Assembly (NCBI RefSeq): GCF_034190915.1
Contig: NW_026947492.1
Span: 13,255,501 to 13,319,500, forward strand
Length of the DNA: 64,000 bases
Direction: 5' to 3'
DNA from: Cavia porcellus
Lineage: Eukaryota > Chordata > Mammalia > Rodentia > Caviidae
Below, in pieces: positions 23,830 to 34,146 of this stretch. The notes under the pieces are model-generated. The model ran no database searches, was not told the origin of the DNA, and worked only from the letters and a program-made list of their open reading frames with translations. The position numbers were made by a program, and so were the translations under genes. Within the stretch, counting starts at the first letter, position 1. Each line of letters starts with the position of its first letter.

Positions 23830-25570
23830 TTTCCTCTTTGTCTGTCTCTCAACTTTTTCATAAAAAAGTTGTGTGTTTTAACATAAATGTATTAGAAAAA
23901 CATAATTTTAAAGGCACTCTATTGCTATTTATATAAAGTCAGTAACAGTTGGTCATACTGTTACTCTACTGCATCAGTTAAATAATGTTATAGTACAAAA
24001 TGTTCTTTGCACAGATGATGTAAATTTGAAACCAGAGACGATATGGATTGTTAAAACTTTTAGAATTTTCCTGGATGTCTCGCTGAGAAGCGAGAAGGGG
24101 GGAAGGGTCTCACGTTGTTGTTCTGTCTCACGTCTTTGTTAGATTTAGATTCAGTGTTGACCTTATGGGGAAATTCGATTCATTTCTCATTCAGATCGAT
24201 TTGTGACCAGAATTGTGGGGAGAATTGAGTTTGTGAACCAGGATACTGCTGTATTTTAGCAGGAGACTGGTCACAAAATTTAATAACTGGAGTCCAGAAG
24301 GAAATGTTTTCCAATGTTAAAATGTTGAATTAGGTTTACCAGTTAGTTGTTTAAACAGGTAAGTTCAGTTGAGTACTTTTTGCTGTGCCACCCAGCCCAG
24401 TGCTCCACTTAGCCTAAGAAAAAGAAAGAAATTAAAGAGAAGTAAATGTTTTTAACAATAGTGACAGCTAATATGTGCTGAGCTTTTCTTCTTCACAGCG
24501 CTGCTGTGAGTCTTTGACATGAAGAAACCAGGACTCAGTTCAGTAGCTGCTGCAAGGTTAATTTCGCACAGAAACTCTCAGGCTGATGTTTCTGGTCTGC
24601 AGACGCGTTTCCACATGGTCTACAGCCTGATTTCCATCCTTTAGTTAAGAATCTACTTTGTCAGGGCCACACGAGGAAAGAAGGAAACATCTATGCATGC
24701 ACCAGAAGTGGTGCATGTGTCTTTTTGCTCACATTTCTTGAACAAAACTTAATCATGGCCCACTGGACTGGAACAGAGTCCATCCCCAGCCACGTGCTGG
24801 GGTGAAGAAGAAGCCAGTTTCCTAAACAGATAGCAAACTTATCACATTCATGTGGTTTATTACCCTCTTCATGAGGTGCAGGAAGGAAATGATGATGTCA
24901 GAATGCTAAATGAGCTCTAAAATATTTCAAGTTCTCTCTGCATTCATTGTCTTAGTGTGTCTGACTCTGTAACTCTGATACAATGTGCAATTACATCTGG
25001 AGGTTTTATTCTTGTCTAGCTAATATAAAGGAAAGGATATAATTTATGAGGAGAAGGAACACTTTTAAAGTGTTAAGAATAGTCAGATAGTCTGCCTTCT
25101 CATCCTTAAGATCTGGTCTTTTTAAGTTGAGCTGTGCTGAGAAATTCTAACTTTTTAAAAAATACTTCATCATATCCTCCTCCATTAGAGAAATTCAGAA
25201 TATTCAGGGAAGACCTGAACTTCCTATAGGAATAGCAATTGAAAAACTTTTCCCCTCGAATGAAACCTTTATATAGTTACAGAACAGAAGGGGAAAATGA
25301 AGGTTACATTTGTTTCATTTTGCTGGTAGAAACAGGGTAGATGGAGGTGATTGAGAGCACATTTCAAAAACCCACAGAAATTTACTGTGCCTTCATCTTC
25401 CTCCCTGTCTCTCTTAATACTGAATGCTTAATACTTAATACTGAATCTGGTGTTTCCTTTTTTTAAATTTTATTTTATTTTTATTTTGCCTCCTATTTTC
25501 TAGAAGCCAGGGACAGGTTTAAGTGTGAAGTCACACATTTGCCATACAGAGCAGGAATAAAGTTATCCAG
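23830..25570. other. SC5D 3' flank, no feature recognised
   Basis: Unique AT-rich sequence; no coding segment or repeat family identified. Confidence 0.4.
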
Positions 25571-25574
25571 AGGG

Positions 25575-25925
25575 ATGCTGTGGTCTGAATGTGTCCCTGA
25601 AATCCGTACATTAAAACCGAATCATCAGTTTGACAGTGGGAGAGGCAGGATCATTAGGAGTAATGAAGTCACACCCTCGTCATGGCATAGGATTAAAGGT
25701 GTAGAGGAGCGCTGTCCTTTCTGTGTTTTAATTCCTTCCATCATGTGAGGACCCAGCATTCCTTTTCCCCAGAGGCTGCAGCACCAAGGTGACATCATGG
25801 AAACATGAAGTCTGCCAGACACCAAACCCTCTGGCACTTTGATCTTGGACTGAATCTCTAGAACTGTGTGAAGTAAATTCCTATTTGTAAGTGACCCAGT
25901 TGAAGAAACTACTAAGGGAAAAGAA
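25575..25925 (+). mobile_element. MaLR-like solo LTR
   Basis: It starts with GCTGTGGTCTGAATGTGTCC and proceeds through GATCATTAGGAGTAATGAAG, CCTTCCATCATGTGAGGACC and TTTGATCTTGGACTGAATCT, the word order of mammalian ERVL-MaLR-type LTRs on the + strand. Diverged; the exact subfamily is not claimed. Confidence 0.55.
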
Positions 25926-25929
25926 CTCT

Positions 25930-28900
25930 CTTTCCTTATGTTTATAGACTCGAAAAACTTAACTGACAGTATTTCAGCAGTTCCTGCTTTTGGTCATCTG
26001 TTATGTGCACTGACTATTTGTTCTAGACCTTGAAAGTAGAAATCATCATTGCATTTATCATGTGTTCTTATAGATGTCTGAGACATAACTGAGCTTCAAT
26101 AAATACTTTGCTGAATGTATTAAATGAAATGGTGAAACTGTGATTCTCTTTAGTGTATATTTAATGAATCCCACATAGGTAACAAGCACCGCACCTGTTT
26201 TGATGCTCCCTGTTTACACATCGAATTGTTTTTATTGCCTGACATTTGTTGAGTGCCTTGGGGGAATAAACAGGAGGAGAGTCAAAGATTGTACCTATTT
26301 GAAGACATTTTTTGCCCTCCCTCAAAATCAGGCAGTAGCCCTGAGTCTGACCACATCCAAATTGGTAATGGAGTATTGATTAGGGACTCAACGAACCTAC
26401 CTCCCTCTCTCTTAACATAGTGCTCTGGTTATGAATGGATCTTCAAAAGGGTTGCTTGCACCAAGAAAAGACAGACTGCTCAGAGTTGCAGAGAGCTTTG
26501 GACACAAATGGACAAGTGTGAGTCCTGGCTGTGCGACTCATAAATTGCATAACTCTGATTTCTCCAACTGTAATTGGACAAAACCATGAACAAGTTTTAG
26601 TTAGAAAAAGTAAAGTATCAACTAATGTGTTAGTGTCAAGTGCTTCATGCTTTTTCTTTCTAGGCTCAGTGATGATTGTAATTATGCCTTGGATAGGACT
26701 TTAGGAGAAACCGCAGGGGGAGAGGAGACTGTGTAGATATACTGTAAAACTGGAGGATAAAAGACAGTGAACTATAGGGACGGGGTACAGAGGAAATCAT
26801 GTAAGTAAAATTAAAAAAAACAGTATGTACTGTAAATTATAAGGTAAACTAGATGGTTGCCATATACTTTCATTCTAAAAACATTGCTATAAAACAATGC
26901 TAGTCTACAAAACAATGAAACAGCTTCTCTGAAGAAGAAATTTCATATACAAGAAGAAAATGTGAACCATGTTTCAGTGAGTTTTACTGTCAAGGTAGGT
27001 TTTGGGTATGTTAGAAAAATACTTGTTTCATTAAATACAGTTCTGGGACTAAGGGTGCATCCTGGATTTGATCCCTAGCATTCGAAGCGTAGGTGTGCAT
27101 GCCCTTAAATCTCTGGTCAACTTGAAGATTATATTACTAAATTTTAAGGACAGTAGAATTTGTAAACAAAAACCAAAACCTCTGATTAATCATAAGTATT
27201 ACTCATCAAATTGTAAACATTTAACACCACTTATATATTGTATTGTGGTTTCTTGAACATTTGGCAAAGATTTCATATATTGATTAAATTCCTCAAGAGT
27301 CAGACTGTATTTGATGGAGTTTTCTAAGTACTTTGATAACTTTTAATACTCAAGCATGTTTAATCGCAAAATAGCATATTGCCATCAAAATCTAGCCACT
27401 TAAAAGCATTCATATAGACTTTTTATTGACTCTGCATCATTTTCTGTATCTCCATCTACTTCGTGATTATAATTTAGCCAGCCATTTAAGTGTAACCTTG
27501 ACCTCTGACATGTTCTACCAACAAAGAAACAGAAACCAAGAAACTTAGTGCACATTCAGATATACTGGTGATTTCTATCCATCAGTTTGTCATTGTTAGT
27601 TTAGTGGAAATATGGTTTACATAAAATGTACCATTTTTATAGTATAGCTTAATGAGTTCTGACAAATTTATACACCAATGTGCAAGGTTTAGAACATTTG
27701 GTTTAGAAGAAAGTTCCATGCCCCTCTGTAGCGAGTGTCTCCCCAGCCCTAGGTAATCACTGATCTATTTTTGGTTTACTGGGGGTTTATTTGGTTTGTT
27801 TTTAGGATTTCACTTGAATTGAATCAGACAGTGTGTGCACTTTTTTTTTTTTTTTTTTAAGTTCTCCCACCTCACATCTTTCTTTCTGCTCTGTTTCACA
27901 TTCTAGCAGCAAACACAGTCACCTCACATTGAAGCTAAGCACTTCCCCAGTTGCCTGTGGGTAAATCCTCACTTCTCTGATGAGATGCTGACTATGAGGT
28001 TGGCATTGAGAGTGGCTCTGGAGATCAACAGCTTGAGAACAGGTTCTCAAAATTGGTCCTGTGTTATCTGCAATTGGTTCTGATACAATTACATTTAAAG
28101 TCATTGATGACCTTGTTTTGAACAGTAAAGAGGACACGGGGAGCCTGGAACGCAGTGGCAAAACAGTCAAAGTCCCCCTATAGATACCTGTACTAATTAC
28201 CTAGAGAAGGGATGACTCAAGGAACCAGTATTTTATGCACAGAACGTTTTAGTGGAAATAAGGGCTGTAATACTCTTAAGTGTATTGAGAAACTTGAGCA
28301 AAGAAAATTATGAGCTCATGACTTTCATTTCCCAGTTTAGGGTCCAACTGAAGAACCACCAAGTCCTATTCTCACTGAGCTGAAACAAAGAACCTATCCC
28401 ATTCTTTAAAAGTAACATTGCAGATTCTCTGACTCTAGTTGCAGAAAAAGAATTTTCAGGCCGTGTTAATAAAGGAGACATAAGGGTTTGTTATGTGTGT
28501 GTGCTCGGAGAAGTGAGTCTCATTACGAGCAAGAATGGGAAATATTTAAGGGGTGTCTTTAAGACGGGTGGTCACTGTCAGGTTACAATACAAACCATCT
28601 ATTTGTGTTTGAAGTTGAAGTATGCTGCCCACCAATATTGCTGCTTCCTGAGAATTGAGGAAGTACAATTCATAGCTGAGAAGGACAGGTTAAGGGCCTG
28701 GATTTACAGGTTTATTGTAAAAGGAACTTAAGGGATTTTTTTTTTTTTTTGAGTTAGTTTCCTGGAAGGGAAGTGTGTTGAGTACCTTTTGTGTCGTGAA
28801 GCTGTAGCTTTTCTAAATTTTAAAATCTAAGTTTCCTTCCTACCTAGTTTTCATTTTTTCTATCCTGCCTCACTATGACCTAAAATCCTTATCTCCTATA

Positions 28901-28949
28901 GTTGTAAGGTGGGAAGGTTCAGAATCTATCTCAAAGTTAAGTTGTACAG
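25930..28949. other. Intergenic sequence, no gene recognised
   Basis: No coding segment was found. A short AATAAA near 26098, a T19 run at about 27841-27859 and a T12 run near 28739 are the only simple features. The last six bases (28950-28955) are the left target-site duplication of the retrovirus that follows. Confidence 0.45.
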
Positions 28950-28955
28950 GCAGGA

Positions 28956-29439
28956 TGTCGATGTCCGCTCCCGGCCGGCAGGAAGGACACACGACAAAGT
29001 CTGGTAGTGGACAACCTTTTCTTTTATTTTTCTTCTCCGTACAGCCTGCCCTGGGTTCTCCCAGCTGAAGCCTCCTCTGGTCCGCTCCCCGCGGCTCCTT
29101 TTGTGCTTCAGTCTGCCCCAAAGCCTCTACCGGTCCGCTCTCCGCGGCTCCTTTTGGGCTTCTACTTCCGGGCTTCTATCTGGCTTCTACTTCCGCCCAG
29201 GGGTGGCACCGGTATATATACGGGTACAGTGTCCAATCATGTTAAAGTAAGCAAGGCAAGCTGATTGGCTAACATCATCAGTTGCCAGGCAGACTATATT
29301 GTTGAGCGGGTTGTTTACGCGGTAAGCAGGAAACTAACATATTCGATGGGAGGGGCAATCTACCTCAGGCTTCACTCTTTACTACAGGCCTCACGTCCGC
29401 CAAGTGAGGCGACCGGGCTCGGGGCTGCGGCTCCCAACA
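28956..29439 (-). repeat. 3' LTR of the class II retrovirus
   Basis: 484 bp, the same sequence as the 5' LTR by direct reading. TATA lies at 29213-29220 and the poly(A) signal at 29023-29028. The internal repeat units begin at 29079 and 29132 (GGTCCGCT-CCCCGCGGCTCC and GGTCCGCT-CTCCGCGGCTCC). Confidence 0.95.
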
Positions 29440-29455
29440 TCTCCCCCTTTTTTAT
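29440..29455 (-). other. Polypurine tract
   Basis: On the minus strand AAAAAAGGGGGAGA lies directly before the 3' LTR, the position and composition of a plus-strand primer. Between it and the integrase stop (29456-29933) I see no env frame. Confidence 0.85.
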
Positions 29456-29933
29456 TTTTTATGAATGTGCGCATCGTAGCCCTTCCTGGACTGGGTGCAG
29501 AGGCTTATGCCCTATGTGTAGGCCCACCGTAGGTCCTTGGCTTAGACCCTGGTCGGCCGTCCCATGGTCTGCCAAGGCCCTGAGGCCCTCGTCCTTTTTC
29601 TAGGGCCAGGCACAAACTGGACGGAACCTGGATGCACACAAGCTTGCACTCATTTTCTCTCCGTAAAGAAATCCCCTCGGAGAGAAATTTAGACCTGGGC
29701 AGCATCTAACAGTCCAGCGGCTTACGTGCAGGATGGGGTAGGGCCTGGCTTAGGTCGAGTCATGCTGGGGAGGCACGCTCTTACCCGTCATTGACTCATC
29801 TACCCTGCTATATCATAATTTTTTAGAGGAGGAGTGTGGGAAGCTCACCGTCCCTAGACTCGGTCGTAGGCTAGGCGAGCGAGCCATGCATATGCCTGAG
29901 GATCTTTTTGTCCATTTCGGGCTACCGCTATTT

Positions 29934-31442
29934 CTATTCATCTTGTTGGTTGGTCTGTGATGGATCTCCAGTAGGGCAGGTCTGATCTTTAGTCGAGGGC
30001 TTTGTTGTCCGTGTCAGTCTCTCCGGTATCCACAGTGGTTCTCGTCCCGGTTCCTGTGGGAAAACACAAACCGCGCCTCGGTTCCAGCTGACCACTGGAT
30101 CCGGGCCCATCCATTGTCCTGTCAGGACATCTTTCCACTTCACCCACCCTTTATGGTTGGGGGAAGGGTTGCAGTGCTCCACAGCTGGGGAGCGATTATC
30201 ATTATTTAAATTTAAAAAATTGTGTGTGAATAGTGCCATGGATAATCGTGCCTTTGGGGCCAGGCCTTGGCCTACTCCCCCTTTTTGTTTTTGTAAAATT
30301 TCTTTGAGGCTTCTATGAGCCCTCTCAATGATTTTTTGACCTTGGGGATTGTATGGGATACCATGTTTTAATTGAACCTCCATCATTTTGCAGAACTCAT
30401 TGAAAGCTTTGCCTATATAGGCTGGTCTATTATCAGTTTTTAATATTTTTGGTTTGCCCCATGCGGCCCAAGCCGCCAGGCAATGATTGATCACATTAGA
30501 CACTTTTTCACCTGTTTTTGCTGTTGCAAATATGACGCGAGAACAGGTGTCTGTGGAAACATGAACATATTTAAGAGTCCCAAACTCCTGTATATGTGTG
30601 ATGTCCATCTGCCAAACATCACCAGGGATCAAACCTCGAGGGTTTACTCCCATCGGTATGGCAGGTTTGTATGTGGCACAGGAGTCACATAGTCGCACGA
30701 TATCTCGTGCATTTGCTCTAGAAACATGGAAATGGTTTGCTAGTGTCCTGGCATTAACATGAAATTTATCATGGAAGGCACGGGCTCGCTCGATTGGTGT
30801 TAGTAAGGTAAAAATCCATAACGGGCGAGTGGCAGTGTCAGCAGCCGCATTCCCCTGTGTCATAGGCCCTGGCAGGGATGTATGTGCTCTTATGTGGGTG
30901 GTGAAGACCTTATGGTGTCTGTTCTGAAGCAATGTCTGGATAGACAGGAACAGCCCAGCCACTGTGGAAGTGGATCTAATTAAACCGGCAGTCTCAAGCA
31001 CTTGCATAGCATTGACCACATACCTAGAATCGGAGACAATGTTAATGGCCTCTGAGAACCGTTCAAGAATCATTTTAACGATCTGCAGTTCCACCACCTG
31101 AGGCTGATCTGGTTCAAATTGTATGGTAACCGGGGGCTTGCCTAGGATCACATAGGCGCCTATCCCCGTCTTAGAGCCATCTGTGTATATTGTAGTTGCT
31201 GGGACTAATGGCTCAGAGGCAGTAACCTTTGGAAAAATTATAGGGTGCTGAGTGACAAATGACAAGATAGGGTCTTTAGGGTATTGATTGTTTATATCCC
31301 CATGGAAAACACATCTCAGAATGGCCCAAGTATCTATGCAGGCAGCCAGGGTCTTGATCTGGCTGGCGGTATAGGGTACTCGGATGGCTTGTGGTCCTGA
31401 GCCAAAATGTTGGACAGCTCTATCATGCGCTTCAAGGGCCAA
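29934..31442 (-). CDS. pol: Pol remnant: RNase H and integrase, 502 codons open
   Basis: The frame is the same one as the RT thumb piece, downstream of its TGA, and it is open from there to 29934 (the first listed codon is TTG; no ATG initiates it). RNase H has D88 (YTDGS), E118, D138 (SDSRY) and D202. Integrase has the zinc-binding HX3H at 224-228 with C252 and C255 (CDSC), and the catalytic D280, D337 and E373, giving D,D-35-E spacing. The C-terminal region continues to residue 502. It would be translated only as part of a Gag-Pol product, which the upstream deletion and TGA prevent. So the residues look undamaged but the protein is probably not made from this copy. Confidence 0.88.
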   Translation of the reverse strand: MALEAHDRAVQHFGSGPQAIRVPYTASQIKTLAACIDTWAILRCVFHGDINNQYPKDPILSFVTQHPIIFPKVTASEPLVPATTIYTDGSKTGIGAYVILGKPPVTIQFEPDQPQVVELQIVKMILERFSEAINIVSDSRYVVNAMQVLETAGLIRSTSTVAGLFLSIQTLLQNRHHKVFTTHIRAHTSLPGPMTQGNAAADTATRPLWIFTLLTPIERARAFHDKFHVNARTLANHFHVSRANARDIVRLCDSCATYKPAIPMGVNPRGLIPGDVWQMDITHIQEFGTLKYVHVSTDTCSRVIFATAKTGEKVSNVINHCLAAWAAWGKPKILKTDNRPAYIGKAFNEFCKMMEVQLKHGIPYNPQGQKIIERAHRSLKEILQKQKGGVGQGLAPKARLSMALFTHNFLNLNNDNRSPAVEHCNPSPNHKGWVKWKDVLTGQWMGPDPVVSWNRGAVCVFPQEPGREPLWIPERLTRTTKPSTKDQTCPTGDPSQTNQQDE

Positions 31443-31523
31443 TGAAGCGACTGCCTCCGGGTAATGCTCTATGACTTTTGCAGGTGAGACCTTAGGGTGT
31501 ATCCACAGTAATGGTCCTTTCTG

Positions 31524-31856
31524 TCAAATCACCGCTGTGGGCTGTAGACTAGTCTGTAGCAAACAGACATCAAAGGGTCGCCCCGGTTCAATTCTGTGTA
31601 AGGTAGCCCCACCTAAGGCTTCCTCCACTCTCTGTAAGGCAGCTCTTGCCTCAGGAGTGAGCCTCCTGTGGGAGGCTATATCTGGGTCTCCCTTCAGAAG
31701 GTCGAACAGGGGTTTGAGATCTGAATTTGGTATATGTAAATATGGCCTAATCCAATTAATGTCTTCCAATAGCTTTTGCATGTCATTTAGGGTCCTAACG
31801 CCATCCGTCCTAATGGTGACCTTTTGTATAAGTCTGGAGGCGACACTGAGGTCCAC
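31524..31856 (-). pseudogene. pol: Pol remnant: RT thumb/connection
   Basis: About 110 codons encode the thumb/connection part of a betaretroviral RT (core LNDMQKLLEDINWIRPYL, then LKPLFDLLKGD). The upstream RT fingers and palm with the catalytic aspartates are absent, as is protease; the sequence joins directly to the end of gag. The frame is broken by an in-frame TGA at 31524-31526, after which the same frame continues into RNase H. It has no ATG of its own. Confidence 0.85.
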
Positions 31857-33463
31857 ACCTGCTGACCCAGGGGTGGCCCTTGTTGAAGGCTGCCACCCTG
31901 AGCTGTCCTGTCTCTGGGGCGGGGGCCCGTCTGTGAAGGGGGCCCCCTCTGGCCGTTTTTTGGCTCTCTAGCATCTTGTCCACAAATACGGTTGTCCTGA
32001 GCATCAAAGACCGACCTACACTCCTCAGCTTTGTGTGATCCCTTCTTGCATCGCCCACAAACATATGGTTCTTTATTCCTAGGGCGAGGCCTAGCATCTG
32101 CATTGTTTGGGCAGTGACGTTTAATGTGTCCTGGCTCCCCGCAGGCAAAACACCCTTTAGCCTTACATTCCCCTTCTAACCCGCGAGGTCCCCTCTGCTG
32201 TATAGCCGCGGCCAGGAGAGCAGCCACTCCCGAGTTGGAGAGCGGCCCCCCTATCTCTCTGCATATCCTAATCCAGGCATTGAGGTCCTTGTTCTTATGA
32301 GGAGCTATCGCTGCCTTGCACTCCTTTGTACACTGTTCGAAAATCAGCTGCCTTACCAGCGGTCGAGCCACTCCCGGATCAGGAAATATCTTATCGGCAG
32401 CATCTTGCATTCGGGCCACAAAGTCAACAAATGGCTCTGTGGTACCCTGAATTATTTTTGAAAGACACAAGGAGGCTGTTCCAGCACCACTTACTTGCTT
32501 CCAGGCGCGGAGTCCTATGGCATTGATTTGCTCATAGACAGCGCCGGGGAACTGGGTCTGGTCATCAGCGTGCCGACCTTCTCCCATAAGCATTTCCTTG
32601 TTCCACCCCCGGTTTCCTCGATTGGCGTTTTTCTCAGCCTGCTCGGCAGAGAACTCTGTGTACCAGGCTCGCCAATCCAGGTAACTACCCGAGGGCAGAC
32701 ACGCCTTTGCCAGCTGAATCCAGTCCGCGGGGGTGAGGGGCCCAGAAGACAGATTCTCCAGCATGGCAATGGTGTAAGGCGCAGTCGGCCCAAAGGTTGT
32801 AACTGCATTTTTAAGTTCTCTAATCTGCTTTATCTCAAAAGGCTCCCATGCATTGCGTCCCTGGCCCATAGCTACTTGTACAGGAAATATCCCGTAGGGG
32901 CCACTATCTATCCCAGGTGGATGTACCTCATGAGACAAGCGTCCCCCCTGCCAAAGCCGCCTGTAAAAATACCGACCCGCCGGCGGCGGAGCATAAGACG
33001 GCGGCCGTGATTGGGCGGAAAATGGGGGCCCGTGCATCACTTCCTGTTCTGGCGAAAGGGGAGGGAGCTCCCAGGCGGCCGCCTCGTGGCGAGGGACCGC
33101 CTCCCTCTCGCGCCGGGGAGCGCTCAGGAGCTCTCTACTCCTCCGCAGACCAGGTTGAGCAGAGCGCAATTCGCGGCGCAACACTGGAAAAGAACCCTGT
33201 GACTCCTTATCGAGCGACTTGGGCTCCTGACAGCTGGTCTCTTTGGCCTCCTTGTCATTCAACTTTCCCTCGTCCTCGGAGTCAGACGACTCCGAGGCTA
33301 GAGCCCCGTCCTCCTCCTTAGCATCCTTGTTCCCCTTAACGGACCCCTCTCGGGAGCTCCCTGACTGGGCCTGCTCAGATACCCTGCGTACTTTTGTAAG
33401 CTCTTGAGAGCTTTCTCCACAACCACCCTCGCTCTTAGTGTTGCTACCTAACATGTTTCCCAT
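31787..33463 (-). CDS. gag: Retroviral Gag, 558 codons, matrix domain missing
   Basis: Gag builds the particle core. The frame opens with Met-Gly (possible myristoylation) but then runs into a charged, low-complexity stretch (residues 10-130, acidic SSDSEDE near 59-65) instead of a folded matrix domain. A PPSY late-domain motif lies at 154-157. Capsid spans about 195-425, with the major homology region at 338-358 (QGTTEPFVDFVARM core). Two CCHC zinc knuckles follow: C438-C441-H446-C451 and C469-C472-H477-C482. The last ~18 residues are out-of-frame sequence from the pol deletion junction, so the natural C-terminus is replaced. There is no stop or frameshift within. The family is class II/betaretrovirus-like by capsid and nucleocapsid pattern. 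Protein export, immune or entry functions are not suggested by anything seen. Confidence 0.9.
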   Translation of the reverse strand: MGNMLGSNTKSEGGCGESSQELTKVRRVSEQAQSGSSREGSVKGNKDAKEEDGALASESSDSEDEGKLNDKEAKETSCQEPKSLDKESQGSFPVLRRELRSAQPGLRRSRELLSAPRREREAVPRHEAAAWELPPLSPEQEVMHGPPFSAQSRPPSYAPPPAGRYFYRRLWQGGRLSHEVHPPGIDSGPYGIFPVQVAMGQGRNAWEPFEIKQIRELKNAVTTFGPTAPYTIAMLENLSSGPLTPADWIQLAKACLPSGSYLDWRAWYTEFSAEQAEKNANRGNRGWNKEMLMGEGRHADDQTQFPGAVYEQINAIGLRAWKQVSGAGTASLCLSKIIQGTTEPFVDFVARMQDAADKIFPDPGVARPLVRQLIFEQCTKECKAAIAPHKNKDLNAWIRICREIGGPLSNSGVAALLAAAIQQRGPRGLEGECKAKGCFACGEPGHIKRHCPNNADARPRPRNKEPYVCGRCKKGSHKAEECRSVFDAQDNRICGQDAREPKNGQRGPPSQTGPRPRDRTAQGGSLQQGPPLGQQVWTSVSPPDLYKRSPLGRMALGP

Positions 33464-33642
33464 CTTTTAATATGTTACTCACCGCGTGAGGCCCAAGGAA
33501 TCCGCCACTTACGCGTGAGCCTGAGGGGAGTCTAAAAGCCCTGTAGGTGCGCGCCACCCAGAGCCCAGGCTTATCCCCAACTCACCTGTCTCGCAGCTCT
33601 GTACTGGAGCGTTGTCCACTTTCACGTCTCGGGGGTGATCAG

Positions 33643-33660
33643 TCCCCGTACGGGCCACCA
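33643..33660 (-). other. Primer-binding site for tRNA-Ile
   Basis: The + strand reads TCCCCGTACGGGCCACCA, which is the 3' end of mammalian tRNA-Ile (AAT) with its CCA, 18 of 18 bases. Two bases separate it from the LTR end. Betaretroviruses and HML groups normally use tRNA-Lys and mouse IAP uses tRNA-Phe, so this primer is unusual for a class II element. Confidence 0.9.
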
Positions 33661-33662
33661 AA

Positions 33663-34146
33663 TGTCGATGTCCGCTCCCGGCCGGCAGGAAGGACACACG
33701 ACAAAGTCTGGTAGTGGACAACCTTTTCTTTTATTTTTCTTCTCCGTACAGCCTGCCCTGGGTTCTCCCAGCTGAAGCCTCCTCTGGTCCGCTCCCCGCG
33801 GCTCCTTTTGTGCTTCAGTCTGCCCCAAAGCCTCTACCGGTCCGCTCTCCGCGGCTCCTTTTGGGCTTCTACTTCCGGGCTTCTATCTGGCTTCTACTTC
33901 CGCCCAGGGGTGGCACCGGTATATATACGGGTACAGTGTCCAATCATGTTAAAGTAAGCAAGGCAAGCTGATTGGCTAACATCATCAGTTGCCAGGCAGA
34001 CTATATTGTTGAGCGGGTTGTTTACGCGGTAAGCAGGAAACTAACATATTCGATGGGAGGGGCAATCTACCTCAGGCTTCACTCTTTACTACAGGCCTCA
34101 CGTCCGCCAAGTGAGGCGACCGGGCTCGGGGCTGCGGCTCCCAACA
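33663..34146 (-). repeat. 5' LTR of the class II retrovirus
   Basis: 484 bp, with TG and CA ends on the minus strand. It contains a TATA box (TATATATA at 33920-33927), a poly(A) signal (AATAAA on the minus strand, 33730-33735), CpG-rich promoter-like sequence and an imperfect ~30-bp direct repeat spaced 53 bp. It looks able to act as a promoter, transcribing toward SC5D on the antisense strand. Confidence 0.95.

Larger units (their letters stand above)
28956..34146 (-). mobile_element. Young class II (IAP/betaretrovirus-like) endogenous retrovirus, internally deleted
   Basis: The element is 5191 bp on the minus strand: 5' LTR 33663-34146, primer-binding site, gag, a truncated pol, polypurine tract and 3' LTR 28956-29439. 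Both LTRs are 484 bp, start TGTTGGGAGCCGC and end CATCGACA, and I find no difference between them by eye. The target-site duplication GCAGGA (28950-28955 and 34147-34152) is perfect and is 6 bp, as in class II elements. The primer-binding site matches tRNA-Ile exactly. Gag is open for 558 codons; protease and the catalytic RT domain are absent, and pol resumes at the RT thumb. There is no env. Identical LTRs and an intact duplication point to a very recent insertion. It sits 6 kb downstream of SC5D, antisense to it. Confidence 0.95.

Noticed and set aside
29007..29264. 85-codon open frame present in both LTRs (also 33714-33971)
   Set aside because: It runs antisense to the retrovirus across U3/R/U5 and appears twice only because the LTRs are the same.
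29440..29933. Search for env between integrase and the 3' LTR
   Set aside because: Only ~490 bp are available; no signal peptide, cysteine pattern or long frame was seen, so env is absent.
31471..33321. Several + strand open frames of 134-171 codons
   Set aside because: They are the reverse shadows of retroviral gag and pol, which explain the sequence with known motifs.
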